From assembly GCA_030035585.1 (NCBI GenBank), contig CM057462.1, forward strand, positions 116,369,234 to 116,433,233: a stretch of 64,000 bases of DNA, given 5' to 3'. Below, piece by piece: positions 54,321 through 64,000 of the stretch. This stretch comes from Dugong dugon (lineage: Eukaryota > Chordata > Mammalia > Sirenia > Dugongidae). Both the position numbers and the translations under genes were made by a program. The notes under the pieces were generated by a model that was not told the DNA's origin, made no database searches, and saw only the letters and a list, made by a program, of their open reading frames with translations. The first letter of the stretch is position 1, and each line of letters begins with the position of its first letter.

Positions 54321-55095
54321 CATTAGAGCTCCTTTCCCAGGACTATTCCTTCACATTCTTCTCATAAAGCCTGCCCTTGGAATCCCTTCTTTAAAAAAAA
54401 AAATTATGAGAATTTTGGTTTATGATGGTAAGGTGGGAAGATACATTTTTATTCTATCTCTTCTGAGAATCCAATACACTTAAGGTCAAGAAAAAATAAC
54501 AAACAAAAGTGGGAGGCCATAAGGATATGAGAGATTTTGCAAATGTTCTGGAAGTTGACTGATGAAACAGAGTGGAGGAAGCTGCAGCCTCCATGATGTC
54601 AGAGGCACAGCACCCAAAGAGGCAGCCGACCTGCTCAGCAGAATCCTCATGAGGCCTGATGTGCAAAGATGGCAGTTATGGTGGAGGGCAGGATCAAGAA
54701 GAAACATTTAAATGGGAAGTGAATCACCTCTGACCTGACTTCCCCACCTGTATGCAAAAAATAATTTGAAGCCACAAAATTACATCCCACTCATAATAAA
54801 ACTGGAGGTCTAGTCTCTAAATATACTGAATAAATTGTATGAAAAGTCTTACAGTAGTTAATGTGCCCTAGATAATATCCCCAGGCATTCTGACACTTAT
54901 TCTTATGCGATAGTATGGCCTGCCAGTTGACCATCCTGACCCTATACACAGAACTACTAAGCAGTTTCTCTGTGGCCTCATTCTTAAATAAGAATGAAAA
55001 GCCAAGACATTTGAGAAAAGTCTGAAGTGCAAAATGGAAATATAAGATAAGGAAAATAGAAGGAAACAGAAAAGCCAGAAGCAGAGATAATTTAG
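54321..55095. other. Unassigned A-rich DNA, possibly LINE-derived
   Basis: A11 run at 54395-54406 and purine-rich stretch around 55005-55090. Could be part of an old L1/HAL1. Not certain. Confidence 0.4.
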
Positions 55096-55511
55096 GAACT
55101 ACAATGGTTAAACTTATGTGTCAACTTGCCTGGGCTATGGTGCCCAGTTTTTTGGTCAAACACTAGTCTATATGTTGCTGTGAAGGTATTTTATAGATGT
55201 GATTAACATTTGCAATCATTTGATTCTTAGTAGATCATCCTCCATAATGTGGGTAAGTCTTATCCAATCAATTGAAAGCCTTAAGAGAAAAACTGAGGTT
55301 TCTCGGAGAAGAAGGAATTCAATCTCAAGACTATAACATAGAAGTCCTTCCTTAGTTTCCAGTCTGCCAGCTTGCCCTACAAATTTCAGGCTCAAAACCG
55401 TAACATCAACTCTTTCCTGAGTTTCCACTCTCCTGGCCTGCTCTATGAATTTTACACTTGCCAGTCCCCATAATTGTGTAAGCCAATTCCTTAAAATAAA
55501 TAGGTAGATAG

Positions 55512-56028
55512 TGTCTTAGTCATCTAGTGCTGCTATAACAGAAATACCACAAGTGGATGGCTTTAATAAAGAGAAGCTTATTCTCTCACAGTCCAGTAGG
55601 TTAGAAGTCTGAATTCAGGGCACCAGCTCCAGAGGAAGGCTTTCTCTCTCTGTTGGCTCTGGAGGAAGGCCTGTGTCATCAGTCTTCCCTTGGTCTAGGA
55701 GCTTCTTAGGTGCAGGGACCCTGGGCCCAAAGGACACACCCTGCTCCTGGTGCTGCTTTCTTTGTGGTATGAGGTCTCCAACTTTCTGCTTGCTTCCCTT
55801 TCCTTTTATCTCTTGTAAGATAAAAGGTGGTGCAGGCCACACCCCAGGGAAACTCCCTTTACACTGGATCAGGGATGTGACCTTAGTAAGTGCTTTACGA
55901 TCCCACCTGAGTCCTCTTTAACATAAAATTACAATCACAAAATGGAGGACAACCACACAATACTGGGAATCATGGCCCGGCCAAACTGATACACACATTT
56001 TTGGAGGGACATAATTCAATCCATGACA
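55512..56028 (-). mobile_element. Solo LTR inside the older LTR
   Basis: Starts TGTCTTAGTCATCTAGTGCT, ends CCATGACA; 517 bp. Flanking GATAG (55507-55511) and GACAG (56029-56033) are one change from a 5-bp target duplication. Related to the LTR 25204-25659 along its length. The 82-codon frame 55673-55921 is a chance frame. Confidence 0.88.
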
Positions 56029-56060
56029 GACAGATAGGTAAATAGATAAGTAGGTGAGGG

Positions 56061-56090
56061 AGGGAGAAAGAGAGAGAGAGAGAGAGAGAG
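56061..56090 (+). repeat. (GA)n microsatellite
   Basis: GGGAGGGAGAAAGAGAGAGA... pure AG units from about 56068 to 56090; adjacent to a SINE head, which begins at 56091. Confidence 0.95.
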
Positions 56091-56252
56091 GTGGTGCAAT
56101 GGTTAAGAGTTTGGCTGCTATCCAGAAGGTTGGCAGTTTGAATCCAGCAGCTGCTCCTTGGAAACCCTATGGGGCAGCTCTATTCTGCTCTATAGAGTCA
56201 CTATGAGTTGGAATTGACTCAATCGCGATGGTTTTTTGTTTTTTTTTTTTTA
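56091..56252 (+). repeat. AfroSINE-type SINE, head trimmed
   Basis: Starts 'gtggtgcaatggttaagagt', body 'gctctatagagtcactatga', tail 'gatggttttttgtttttttt'. Confidence 0.93.
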
Positions 56253-56300
56253 ATATGCACCCTATTGATTCTTTTTCTCTGGAGAACCCTGACTGATAAA

Positions 56301-57105
56301 CAAGAACTAAAAAGAAGTTTCAAAATACCTTAATGGTTATCCTCAGAGATTTGGCATTGTGGTATTCAAGAATACATTATACTCATAAAATAAAAATAGG
56401 TGTCTTTGCAAAATGAACAAGAAGCAGCTCTGGGAAACTAAAATTATGATTGCCAAAAAAAAGAAAAACAAATCCATAAAACAGTGGATAAGGTAAGTCT
56501 CACAGTTGGTAAAACCAAAACACAAGTGCCCCCAAACACTGCTTTATTTTCTTTACATAGTTATCTCTTTCTGAAATCACGTTACTTATTTACTTGTCTA
56601 TTTTCCGTGTCCTCCATGAAAACATAAGGTGTTAAATAAGTATTTGTAGAATTAAAATAAAAGAAAAAACAAGGGGACAATATGAAACAAAAGATAAGAG
56701 ATGTCAGAGTCATGGGTTATTTCAACATCTGATTAATAAAGATTTGAGAAAGAGGAGAGAATGTGGGGGGCAAGAATTTTTCAATGAAAAACATTAAGAG
56801 CATTTCCCAGAGTTGAAGGGGTACATGAATCTTCCAATTCAAAGAATCTAGTGAATAATAACCAGAATGAATGAAAAAGAAAAGATTCATATTCAGAGAA
56901 ACTATTGTGAAATTTCAGAATACTAACAGTAAAGGAAATATCCTAAAAACAACCAGTGGCGTGAGGTGGAAGAAGAGTACTTAGAAAAAGGAATAAGAAT
57001 CAGACTGGTATCAGACTTTTCATCAACACTGGATGCTGAGCAAGAGGAAAATAGTGAAGACATTTTAGTCACCGAGTGGTAGCCACTGAGGGTGACAAAA
57101 TGAGC
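56301..57105 (+). mobile_element. L1-like fragment, A-rich
   Basis: Part 56880-57065 fits the L1 pattern of 'aaggaaatatcctaaaaaca accagtggcgtgagg', 'agaatcagactggtatcaga', 'gatgctgagcaagaggaaa'. The rest (56301-56880) is A-rich and of uncertain origin, perhaps the same element. Confidence 0.5.
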
Positions 57106-57109
57106 ACAG

Positions 57110-57345
57110 ATTCTGGAGTCCACTCCTGTGTTCATGTCTGACTCTACTATTTAGTAGCTGTGGGACTTTGGCCATATGACTTATCCTCTCTGTGCCTCGG
57201 TTTTCTTACCTGTAAAAGGGAGATCATAATAGCTCCTAGTTTAAAGTGTTGCTATTACAACTAAATGAGTTAACTTTCACAAAAGCACTTAGAGCATGTC
57301 ACAACGTAAGTCCTACATAATGCTTGTTGGATAAATAAAAAATAT
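57110..57345 (+). repeat. MIR SINE, well preserved
   Basis: Near full-length MIR: 'attctggagtccactcctgt', 'ctgtgggactttggccatat', 'cctctctgtgcctcggtttt', 'aaaaggg agatcata', 'aaatgagttaactttcacaa', ending near 'aatgcttgttggataaataa'. Confidence 0.9.
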
Positions 57346-57424
57346 CCAAGGACACAAAAATGTTATCTCACTTTTACCCTTTCTTATGAAATTACTTGAG
57401 GATGTATATGAGTAAAATTATTGA

Positions 57425-57930
57425 TTGAGTTAGGGTGCTTTCAGTAGGAAGAAACAAAAAACCCAAGACACAGTGACATAGACAATAATGAAGCCGATTT
57501 ATTAATTTGTATAACTGAAAAGTTTAGAAGTAGGGTGGACTTGGGGTGCAATTCAATCAGAGCCCTAGCTGTGTTTGTGATTCTTTACACTGCTTTAACC
57601 AGCAGCGCTCCACGGGAGAAAGATGTGGCAGTCTGTTTCTGCAAAGATGACAGCTTTGGAAACCCTATGGGGCAGTTCTACTGTCCTATAAGGTCACATG
57701 AGTCAGAATCAACTCGATGGCAATGAGCTTTTTTTGTTTTGTTTTGTTTTTATCCTCTGGTTGGCTTCTCCCATGGTTTCAAGATATCTTCAGGAAGGAT
57801 CTGTGACTACCTGAACTTTCAATAATGTACAGAGGGAAGGGGAATGTTATTTGCCTCAAACATTGCACTAAATCCATAAGCTTTACACTGGTTGGGCCAC
57901 CCCTAAATCATTCCTTGTGTCTAGGGAAAC
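57425..57930 (-). repeat. Possible old DNA-transposon or LTR remnant, split by a SINE
   Basis: 'gtagggtggacttggggtgc', 'ttggcttctcccatggtttc', 'acactggttgggccacccct' resemble a repeat I do not name, in reverse. SINE 57594-57750 sits in it. Confidence 0.35.
57594..57750 (+). repeat. AfroSINE-type SINE, 5'-truncated
   Basis: 'aaccagcagcgctccacggg', 'ggaaaccctatggggcagtt', 'cagaatcaactcgatggcaa', T/G-rich tail to 57750. Confidence 0.92.
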
Positions 57931-58950
57931 ACAACTTGATTGCGTTAGACCTTGGTGTTCTGAAGCAGGGAGAGATTAAAACTGTCACAATGGCATAAAG
58001 GGGTGGGATTGTCTTCATTGGTCTCAACCAATCAGCGTCAACCCCTGAAACTAAGACAGAGGTCAATCCTTCTCAAACTGCAAAGCTGCTACCCATTGAG
58101 CATAGGCAGAATAAATGTTTGAGAAATAATCACAATGTCTACCACAATAAAAGAGTAAACCAAAGAAGGAGACATGGTATCCAGATACTGGTGCAACCAA
58201 GTGAGAAGACCAATCAAGGCAAGTCCCAGGATGATAACTTTACAGTAGGCCTGGCAAGCACGAAGTCCAGACTGGAGCCAGGAGATGGTTGGTTCCAGAA
58301 GGATGGACTCTAAGTACAAGGGTGATTTCATAGAACAGACAGAGTAACTGAGATATTGGAAGAACTTAGAAACATAATAAAGTCAGAGAATGCAAGAGGA
58401 GAAACTCTGAAGAGAACAAAACACACAAAAGGGACTGAAATTATAGCCCACTGATGTATTATTCAGCGGTGATTAAATACCTGGATATAATAACATAAAT
58501 GTTACCAATTGACTTTCAACATTCTGAGTCAGCCTATATGTTTAACACAGGAGAAATTTTTTGCTGTAGGACAGAAGGTAAATGTTATGACCTTTGGCAA
58601 TATAAAAGCAAAAGTTCTGGATCCAGGTGAAAGGGAGAGAATGGGTAAAGAAAGGACCGAAGGAACTAATAACTTTACCTTATAAACCAGAAAGTCAAAA
58701 GAAATTGTCTATAATTAATGGAACAGGAAATAGAAGTACAAAGGCAATCAACAGGAAAAAATGATAGCAATATATTTATTCAGAGGAAGTAAGGAATAAA
58801 TGGGGGATATATGTGAACTAAATACCTAATCACGACAAAAGGACATCAATGGGAAATCTCTAACTTTGATACAGTATCAAGAAATAAGAGCATATACATA
58901 AATTTAAAGACCTGGAAGTTATTGCTAGAAAACACTGAAAGTGGCAGCCT
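57931..58950. other. Unassigned, A-rich in part
   Basis: Purine-rich on the plus strand, with 'ggaacaggaaatagaagtac' and similar; perhaps an old LINE. No domain. Confidence 0.4.
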
Positions 58951-58954
58951 CTAG

Positions 58955-59160
58955 GTAGGGTGACCATATAATTTAACTTCCAAACCAGGATACTTCGGAG
59001 TGAAATAATAACAATAACTTATGCTGGAAGAAGACCTAAATCTGGACTGTCCAGGATGTGTGGCCGCACTTGCTAAAGGGAATTATTTCAAAGGGCTCTT
59101 TATGTGGTAGAATCAATAGGACTGTCCTGGGAAAACCCATGAGAAAGAGGGACTAGGGAA
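58955..59160. repeat. Possible hAT-type DNA transposon fragment
   Basis: 'tagggtgaccatataattta', 'caaaccaggatacttcgg', 'aatctggactgtccaggatg', 'aggactgtcctgggaaaa' recall the 'gggtgaccatacg... ccgggacagtcc' class. Low certainty. Confidence 0.4.
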
Positions 59161-59196
59161 CCTCCTTATTATTTGGTATTTTTAGTTATGTGCTTG

Positions 59197-59865
59197 TGTT
59201 ACGGGTTAAATTGCATCCCCTCAAAAGATACTGAAATCCTAAGCCCTGTTATCTGTGAATGCGACCTTATTTAGAAATAAGGTTTTTGCAGATGTAAATT
59301 AGTTAAATGAACATTAGGTCATACTGGAGTAGGAGTCCCTGGGTGATGTAAATGGCTGCTAACCAAAAGGTTGGAGGTTCAAGTCCACCCAGAGGTGACT
59401 CAAAAGAAAGACTTGGCAATCTACTTCCAAAAAATTAGCCATTAAAAACTCTATGGAGCACAGTTCTACTCTGACACACCTGTGGTCACCATTAGGTGGA
59501 GTCCAGTCTACGGACAACTGTTTTTTGTTCCGTTTTGTTTTGTAATAGGATGGGTTCAAATCCAATATGACTGTTGTCCTTATAAAGAAAAGAGAAGCAG
59601 ACACACGCAGAAGACAGCCATGTGAAAACAAAGGCAGAGATTGAAGTTATGCCATTACAAGCCAAGAAACACCTGGGGCTCCCAGAAGCTACAAGAGGCA
59701 AGAAAGGATTCCTCCCCTAAAGCCTTCAGAGACATCATGGTGGGCCAACACCTTGATCCTTGACATTAGACTTCTAGCCTCCAGAACTGTTAAAGAATAC
59801 ATTTCTGTTATTTTAAGCCACCACTTTGTGGCACTTTGTTACAGCAGTAGAAATACTTCTCTACA
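59197..59865 (+). mobile_element. Solo LTR, MaLR-like, split by a SINE
   Basis: Starts TGTTACGGGTTAAATTGCAT and ends near 'acttctctaca'. Right part: 'tcaaatccaatatgactgtt', 'agagaagcagacacacgcag', 'agccttcagagacatcatgg', 'ccaacaccttgatccttgac', 'ttctagcctccagaactgtt', 'atttctgttattttaagcca'. The same family as 8468 and 33997, here in plus orientation. Confidence 0.85.
59333..59541 (+). repeat. AfroSINE-type SINE, long subfamily, in the LTR
   Basis: 'aggagtccctgggtgatgta', 'caagtccacccagaggtgac', 'ctctatggagcacagttcta', tail 'gttttttgttccgttttgtt'. Confidence 0.93.
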
Positions 59866-60557
59866 TTCAAAAAATATCTTAACAAATAAAAGCTGATTGA
59901 TGTCACAGGGCTAAGGGCTCACTATGACATTTCTTCCAGAAACTTAGCATTGTAATGGGATATTCAAGGAGACACAGTGTCTCAGACACCAGCCATGCTA
60001 TCTCCAGGTTAAGTTTTAGCCTGTCAGCGGCACACTGATCCCAAAATAAATATGACATAGATATTATTCAGTATTACTCAAAAATAACAGAAAAGGACAT
60101 CCTTTTCATAATAAGGGCAATGTGGATGTATTACATAGGAAAACATTTATAAGAATTCTTTAAATGAAACACTGGACTTTGAAAAATAAGTCTTATTTGA
60201 GGCAGTCACCGAGGTTCACTCATTCATTTTCTTCTACCTTTTAGATGTACTCTCGTGGGAAAGTTTGTAAAGCCCGGAGTGGGGGAACTGGAAGCATCTG
60301 TGGCAAAATGAGAGACAAATTTTAAGATGAGAGAGAGGGGCATGCTAGATCCTACCATGAAGCCCTATGCCCAGCTTGTTCCTCAGTTCACAAAATGATA
60401 CAATTTGTCCCCGTGTGAACACGAATGGAGTTCTTTCTGGGCTATTCCACTTGCTGAATTTCCCAAACGCTGCTGCATTCCCTGTGACTGGTATAGCTCT
60501 GCCAAGCCACAAAACTTTAGGTTACTAATGAAGGACCAAAACCTCCTTTTACCAGTA
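59866..60557. other. Unassigned noncoding DNA
   Basis: No repeat recognised. Confidence 0.5.
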
Positions 60558-60610
60558 CACTGTTGTTATTGTCGGTAGTGGCTGCCGAGTCGATTCGACT
60601 CATGGTCATA
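60558..60610 (-). mobile_element. RTE/SINE 3' tail fragment
   Basis: 'cactgttgttattgtcggta gtggctgccgagtcgattcg' is the 3' end of RTE or SINE, reversed; the rest is missing. Confidence 0.75.
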
Positions 60611-61625
60611 AGAAAAATATTTGTTTGTGAAAGAGACATGAAAACTCAGACCCAAGAGTTTGGTGTGAAAAGGACTCAAGCAGGCTGGGGAGAAGGCACC
60701 AACAACTGGGGAGAGCACACCAGGAGAAACCAAGAGACAACCAGACCGTGGCAGCCAAATCAGCTGGGATGATTCCTCTACATCCAGGCAGTATCCTCCT
60801 ATGGAGTCAGTGTTTGCAGCCTTCTTTCCCTTCTCCCTGTCTGTTCCTCTTTCCCTCTCTGTCCTTCTCCAGCTGTCTCGCACTTCTGCCTCCCTGTATG
60901 TGTAGCACTTACAGGGGACAGGCTTTCTTCATGTGGTAGAGCATATCGCTGGATACACCTCTGGAATTATCATCTTTCAGTGTCACAACTTTAGCCAAAA
61001 CAGTGCTTGCCACCAGCTGCTGTTTAAAAGAACTTTGTGAAAAATTGCTCAATTTAGGCGATATACTTATTTCTTGAGCTGATCATCAAGGTCAGGAGGG
61101 CTTGTTACTATGATTAATTCAAGTGTTTAGGGTAGTGAGGCTTGTTACCCGGAAAAGTAGGTAACTGACACCGTTATGAAAGAGGCAGCTACTCCAATTT
61201 GAGCATATGACAAGCACCTACTATATTTATTTTATTTTTAAGTTCTTGTATTTCATGATATCCACACGCCCATGGGCTGGTTCAAAGAGAAATCACTTTG
61301 CATTAGCTAGATTTTAGAAAGGGAAAATTACTACAGGATTACAGCCTATATAGGCGATTGGAAGAAAACACCACAGGTCTCAGATTCACACATTTTAGGG
61401 ATATTAACTCATTCTCGATATGAATTCCAAGTTCCTGGAGAAAGTATGTACTATTGGCCTGATTACCTGTGGGCAACGGATAATAACCTGAGGAAAGGAT
61501 CAAGGAGGAGCATGAAGCTAGAATGACCAGTGGTCATTCACTGTCCTTCAAATATTTCCAGTGACTGACATGAAGCTCATGATTTCACAAAGTAGTTCAA
61601 CTCATTATTCAACAATTCTCTTGTT
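60611..61625. other. Unassigned noncoding DNA
   Basis: Frames of 105 codons (60566-60883, minus) and less have no recognisable product. No repeat recognised. Confidence 0.5.
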
Positions 61626-61629
61626 AGAA

Positions 61630-61900
61630 ATTTCTAGCACAGTGGTCAGGAGCCCTACCTTGGGAGTTAAAACTAAAATCATGTCCTGGCTGACCCGAGA
61701 AGCTTGAATTGAGCTCTTTGTCTCTTGCATGCTGTATCTGATTCTACTCTTGATAAGTTTTTTAATTTCTCTGAGACTCAGTTTCCTCACCTATAAAATG
61801 AGATTAATAATAGTACCTCTGTGGTGAGGTTGTTGTAACAATTAGATGAGATGCGCTAACTTAAGCACTCAGTTCAGCACTGTACACAAAGGGTTCGAAA
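61630..61900 (+). repeat. MIR SINE, near full length
   Basis: 'agcacagtggtcaggagccc', 'ctctgagactcagtttcctc', 'acctataaaatgagattaat aatagtacctctgtggtgag', 'aattagatgagatgcgctaa', 'cactcagttcagcactgtac'. The MIR order is complete. Confidence 0.9.
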
Positions 61901-62100
61901 AATAGCTATCATTCGTATTTTAATTATTATGTTAATAATAATAAATTAAGATGAATATGCCTCTTTTGAACTTACTGAGCTATATTCTACTGTCTATAGC
62001 AACACAGTCCAGCCATTCTGCTTCTTATGCATAAGAGCCCTTCAAAGATTTGAAACCAGATTTTGTCTCTGCTTATAATATCTGCCACACACAGGATAAT
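61901..62100. other. Unassigned, AT-rich
   Basis: No repeat recognised. Confidence 0.5.
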
Positions 62101-62104
62101 ATAG

Positions 62105-62300
62105 GAATTAATAGAGCAGCCTGTAGGTCTAGGGACTTGAGGTCTGATCTTCAATAATCTATACACTAATTATGGGACCTCAGATAAGTACTTACTTTAT
62201 CTGAAATTCAGATTTCTCATCTGGGTACCAAAAATAATTATATACACCTCACGAGGTTATTCTAAGAGTTGAAGGAGATAATACTAGTAGTGCTCCGGTA
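62105..62300 (+). repeat. MIR SINE
   Basis: 'gagcagcctgtaggtctagg', 'tatgggacctcagataagta', 'attcagatttctcatctggg', 'cgaggttattctaagagttg aaggagataa'. Confidence 0.8.
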
Positions 62301-62640
62301 TGGGAGTAGGACTCTAAAAAAAAATGTTCTCTATTTTTGCCAGGAGAAAAAGAGTGTTTGATGTGGCAGACAGTAATTGGTGGATGCATTATGAACCTGA
62401 TGAAGACAAGGAAAGAGAGTATTAGAATTTTTTACAATCTGCAAAATTTACCCGTCTTTTGTCCATCCTCTCAGGACCCTGCACTCTGCTGAGAACATTG
62501 TCATGATGACTGATTAGTTTGATATGTTATCACTCCAATTAACATATGACATTTTAACCAGAAGATATAATCATAGGACTGGAGTAGGATCTTGGTGAAG
62601 TTGGAGGTGCGGAAGCCTTGGGCCAGGAAGAACCAACAAT
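62301..62640. other. Unassigned noncoding DNA
   Basis: No repeat recognised; A8 at 62318-62325. Confidence 0.5.
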
Positions 62641-62644
62641 ATGC

Positions 62645-62765
62645 AAATCGGTGATTTTCACACTTTATGGTTTGTCAGAGTCACCTAGTACAGTAGGTCT
62701 GGATAGGATCATCCCCAGGTGATTACGATGGGAACTAAAATCTAAAAATTAATGTTTTAGGTCAG
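62645..62765. repeat. MER5A-type fragment (first of two)
   Basis: 'ggtgattttcacactttatg', 'cagagtcacctagtacagta ggtctgg', 'tccccaggtgattac' match MER5A pieces with deletions. Directly before a second copy. Confidence 0.6.
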
Positions 62766-62935
62766 TGGCTCTCAACTTTAGTGGCCCATTGGAGTCATCT
62801 GTGAAGTTTTAAAATACTGACGCCCAGGCTCCACTCCAGAGATAGTTTCAGTTGATGTGGGCTGGGAACTGGGCAGAGATGTTTTTTAAAGTTCCCCAGG
62901 AGATTCTAATGTTCAGCTCAAGCTGAAAATCACAA
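62766..62935 (+). repeat. MER5A-type DNA transposon
   Basis: 'cagtggctctcaactttagt', 'cattggagtcatctgtgaag', 'caggctccactccagagata', 'ttccccaggagattctaatg', ending 'tgaaaatcac'. Complete from end to end. Confidence 0.85.
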
Positions 62936-64000
62936 ATGTGTGTCTTTCTGCACCCATCTTGGCCAGGATGAGTGATACGTGGAGACCAAGAAACATAATC
63001 CTCCTACAGGCTCCCAAATAGCTGGACCCACCTGTCAAAGCCAAACTCCCTTTTGAAAAAATGTTCCACCTCTCTGTGGTAAGTAGCATATTTACATCCA
63101 TTTCCTCTGTTTATTGCCAGGCCTGAGATATTGCTGAGTGCTATGGAGTAGCTGTTCTGCTTCTCTCAAGGTGGGTAAAATGATTCTGAAATATAATTTT
63201 CGGAGTACAATAAAGCAGAATGCATTATATATGTATAAATTAGTAGACGTCATAATAATGAAGCTTCAAAAAGCACTTATTAAAAATGATTTGACTTTCA
63301 AAGAGGCCAAAATAGTTTAATTTAAGGGTATATTACCATTCTAGTGCAGAGATCTGCTCGTGTGGCCTCTGTTGATCATGATGCTGGTTTTGAGTTCTTA
63401 TTCAGCAAGCGTGGTAATCAAATACTACATTTAAAGGGTGACTTAAATAGTGGCCTGCATATCAGTTGAGCAACATTCTATTTCCAAGGGTTAGTCACCT
63501 GCATTTAAATGCTAAAAAACTAAAATCAAGTCATTTCAGATTTTTCTAAATCCAAGTGAAGGAAGTTTACCTTTGTTCTTCTTTCCACTTCTGAAACATC
63601 CAAGAGAGCAAGGCAGAAGAAGGACAGTCTATTTTTTAAAAGTTAAATGTGCATTGTGTTACCTAGGTCTCATTTGGAGGCAAGAAACAAATGCTCATGG
63701 TATCTTACGGGCTGTGGGTGAGGTGGGAGTAGAACCTCAGGTATTTTCATGATAACAGGGACAAGACTTTCAATCATGTAACAGATCTCAAAAAAAAAAA
63801 AAACCCATGGAAAGCGGAACCAAGCAGGTATGTTTAGAATAGGAAGCATAATGGAGCTGGCCTTGCTGAGCCAAATGAGTTTGGGGAATGGAAGGTCATT
63901 CAGTATCCAGTGACGCTCACTCTAGAAAAAGATCACTCAGTATCCAGTGACACTCACTGTAGAAATTGGGCCTGATTCCTGCAGCAGTCATGTGCTCATC
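62936..64000. other. Unassigned, with poly(A) and a small tandem duplication
   Basis: A run of A at 63790-63803 and the tandem duplication at 63897-63965. No repeat family recognised. Confidence 0.5.
63897..63965 (+). repeat. 37-bp tandem duplication
   Basis: 'CAYTCAGTATCCAGTGACRCTCACTSTAGAAA' starts at 63897 and again at 63934, differing at three bases. Confidence 0.95.

Larger units (their letters stand above)
55101..56300 (+). mobile_element. Old LTR (MLT1-like) with two nested insertions
   Basis: Left part 55101-55511: 'acaatggttaaacttatgtg tcaacttgcc', 'taagccaattccttaaaata'. Right part from 56253: 'gcaccctattgattcttttt ctctggagaaccctgactga'. The same family as 5623-6347. The solo LTR 55512-56028 and SINE 56091-56252 lie inside. 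The GATA/GGTA-rich stretch of these LTRs is split by the solo LTR (55497-55511 and 56029-56090). Confidence 0.8.

Noticed and set aside
1-64000. CRISPR arrays, bacterial operons, ribosome binding sites, replicon origins
   Set aside because: The interspersed SINE, L1, MIR and L2 content shows mammalian nuclear DNA; none of these features apply, and no regularly spaced repeats were seen.

Overview
The window is 64 kb of vertebrate nuclear DNA from a placental mammal. I found no complete gene, no convincing coding exon and no structural RNA gene. Every open frame is short (154 codons or less), and those that resemble a protein are broken retrotransposon reverse transcriptases. The repeats point to an afrotherian, most likely an elephant or another paenungulate. 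About 22 tRNA-derived SINEs of the AfroSINE type are present, together with fragments of an RTE (Bov-B-like) LINE whose 3' end ends in the same ACC/AAC-rich tail as the SINEs, and L1 3' UTRs of a kind I associate with elephant. Family names come from memory of consensus sequences, not from a search. No locus or neighbouring gene can be named; the window is intergenic or deep intronic.

Layout. 1-5.2 kb is poor in young repeats and holds an ancient L3/CR1 fragment. 5.2-13.8 kb holds an ERVL-MaLR-type LTR split by a SINE, a second solo LTR, an RTE 3' fragment, and an L2 element broken by two SINEs and a deleted RTE. 14-21.5 kb holds two L1 ends facing each other, five SINEs, two MIRs and another RTE fragment. 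21.5-30 kb is largely free of young repeats except for a solo LTR with a clean 5-bp target duplication inside an L3 element; it is the best place to look for conserved noncoding sequence. 30-36 kb holds a 1-kb RTE copy, a 189-bp TA-flanked miniature inverted-repeat DNA transposon, and a MIR split by an LTR. 36-44 kb is mostly L2, MIR and MER5A remains, plus a 36-bp block present twice without change. 44.6-48.2 kb is a nested L1/RTE complex preceded by a 170-bp foldback palindrome. 49-57 kb holds L2, MIR and SINEs and a three-layer nest (solo LTR and SINE inside an older LTR). 57-64 kb holds MIRs, MER5A copies, a SINE-split LTR and unassigned sequence.

How the parts relate. The RTE supplies the reverse transcriptase that probably moved the SINEs, since they share the 3' tail and have target duplications of about 7-14 bp. 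The nesting order (L2, MIR and L3 oldest, then MaLR-type LTRs, then L1, RTE and SINE) gives a relative history of insertions. What is not repeat may be regulatory, but nothing in the sequence alone proves that.
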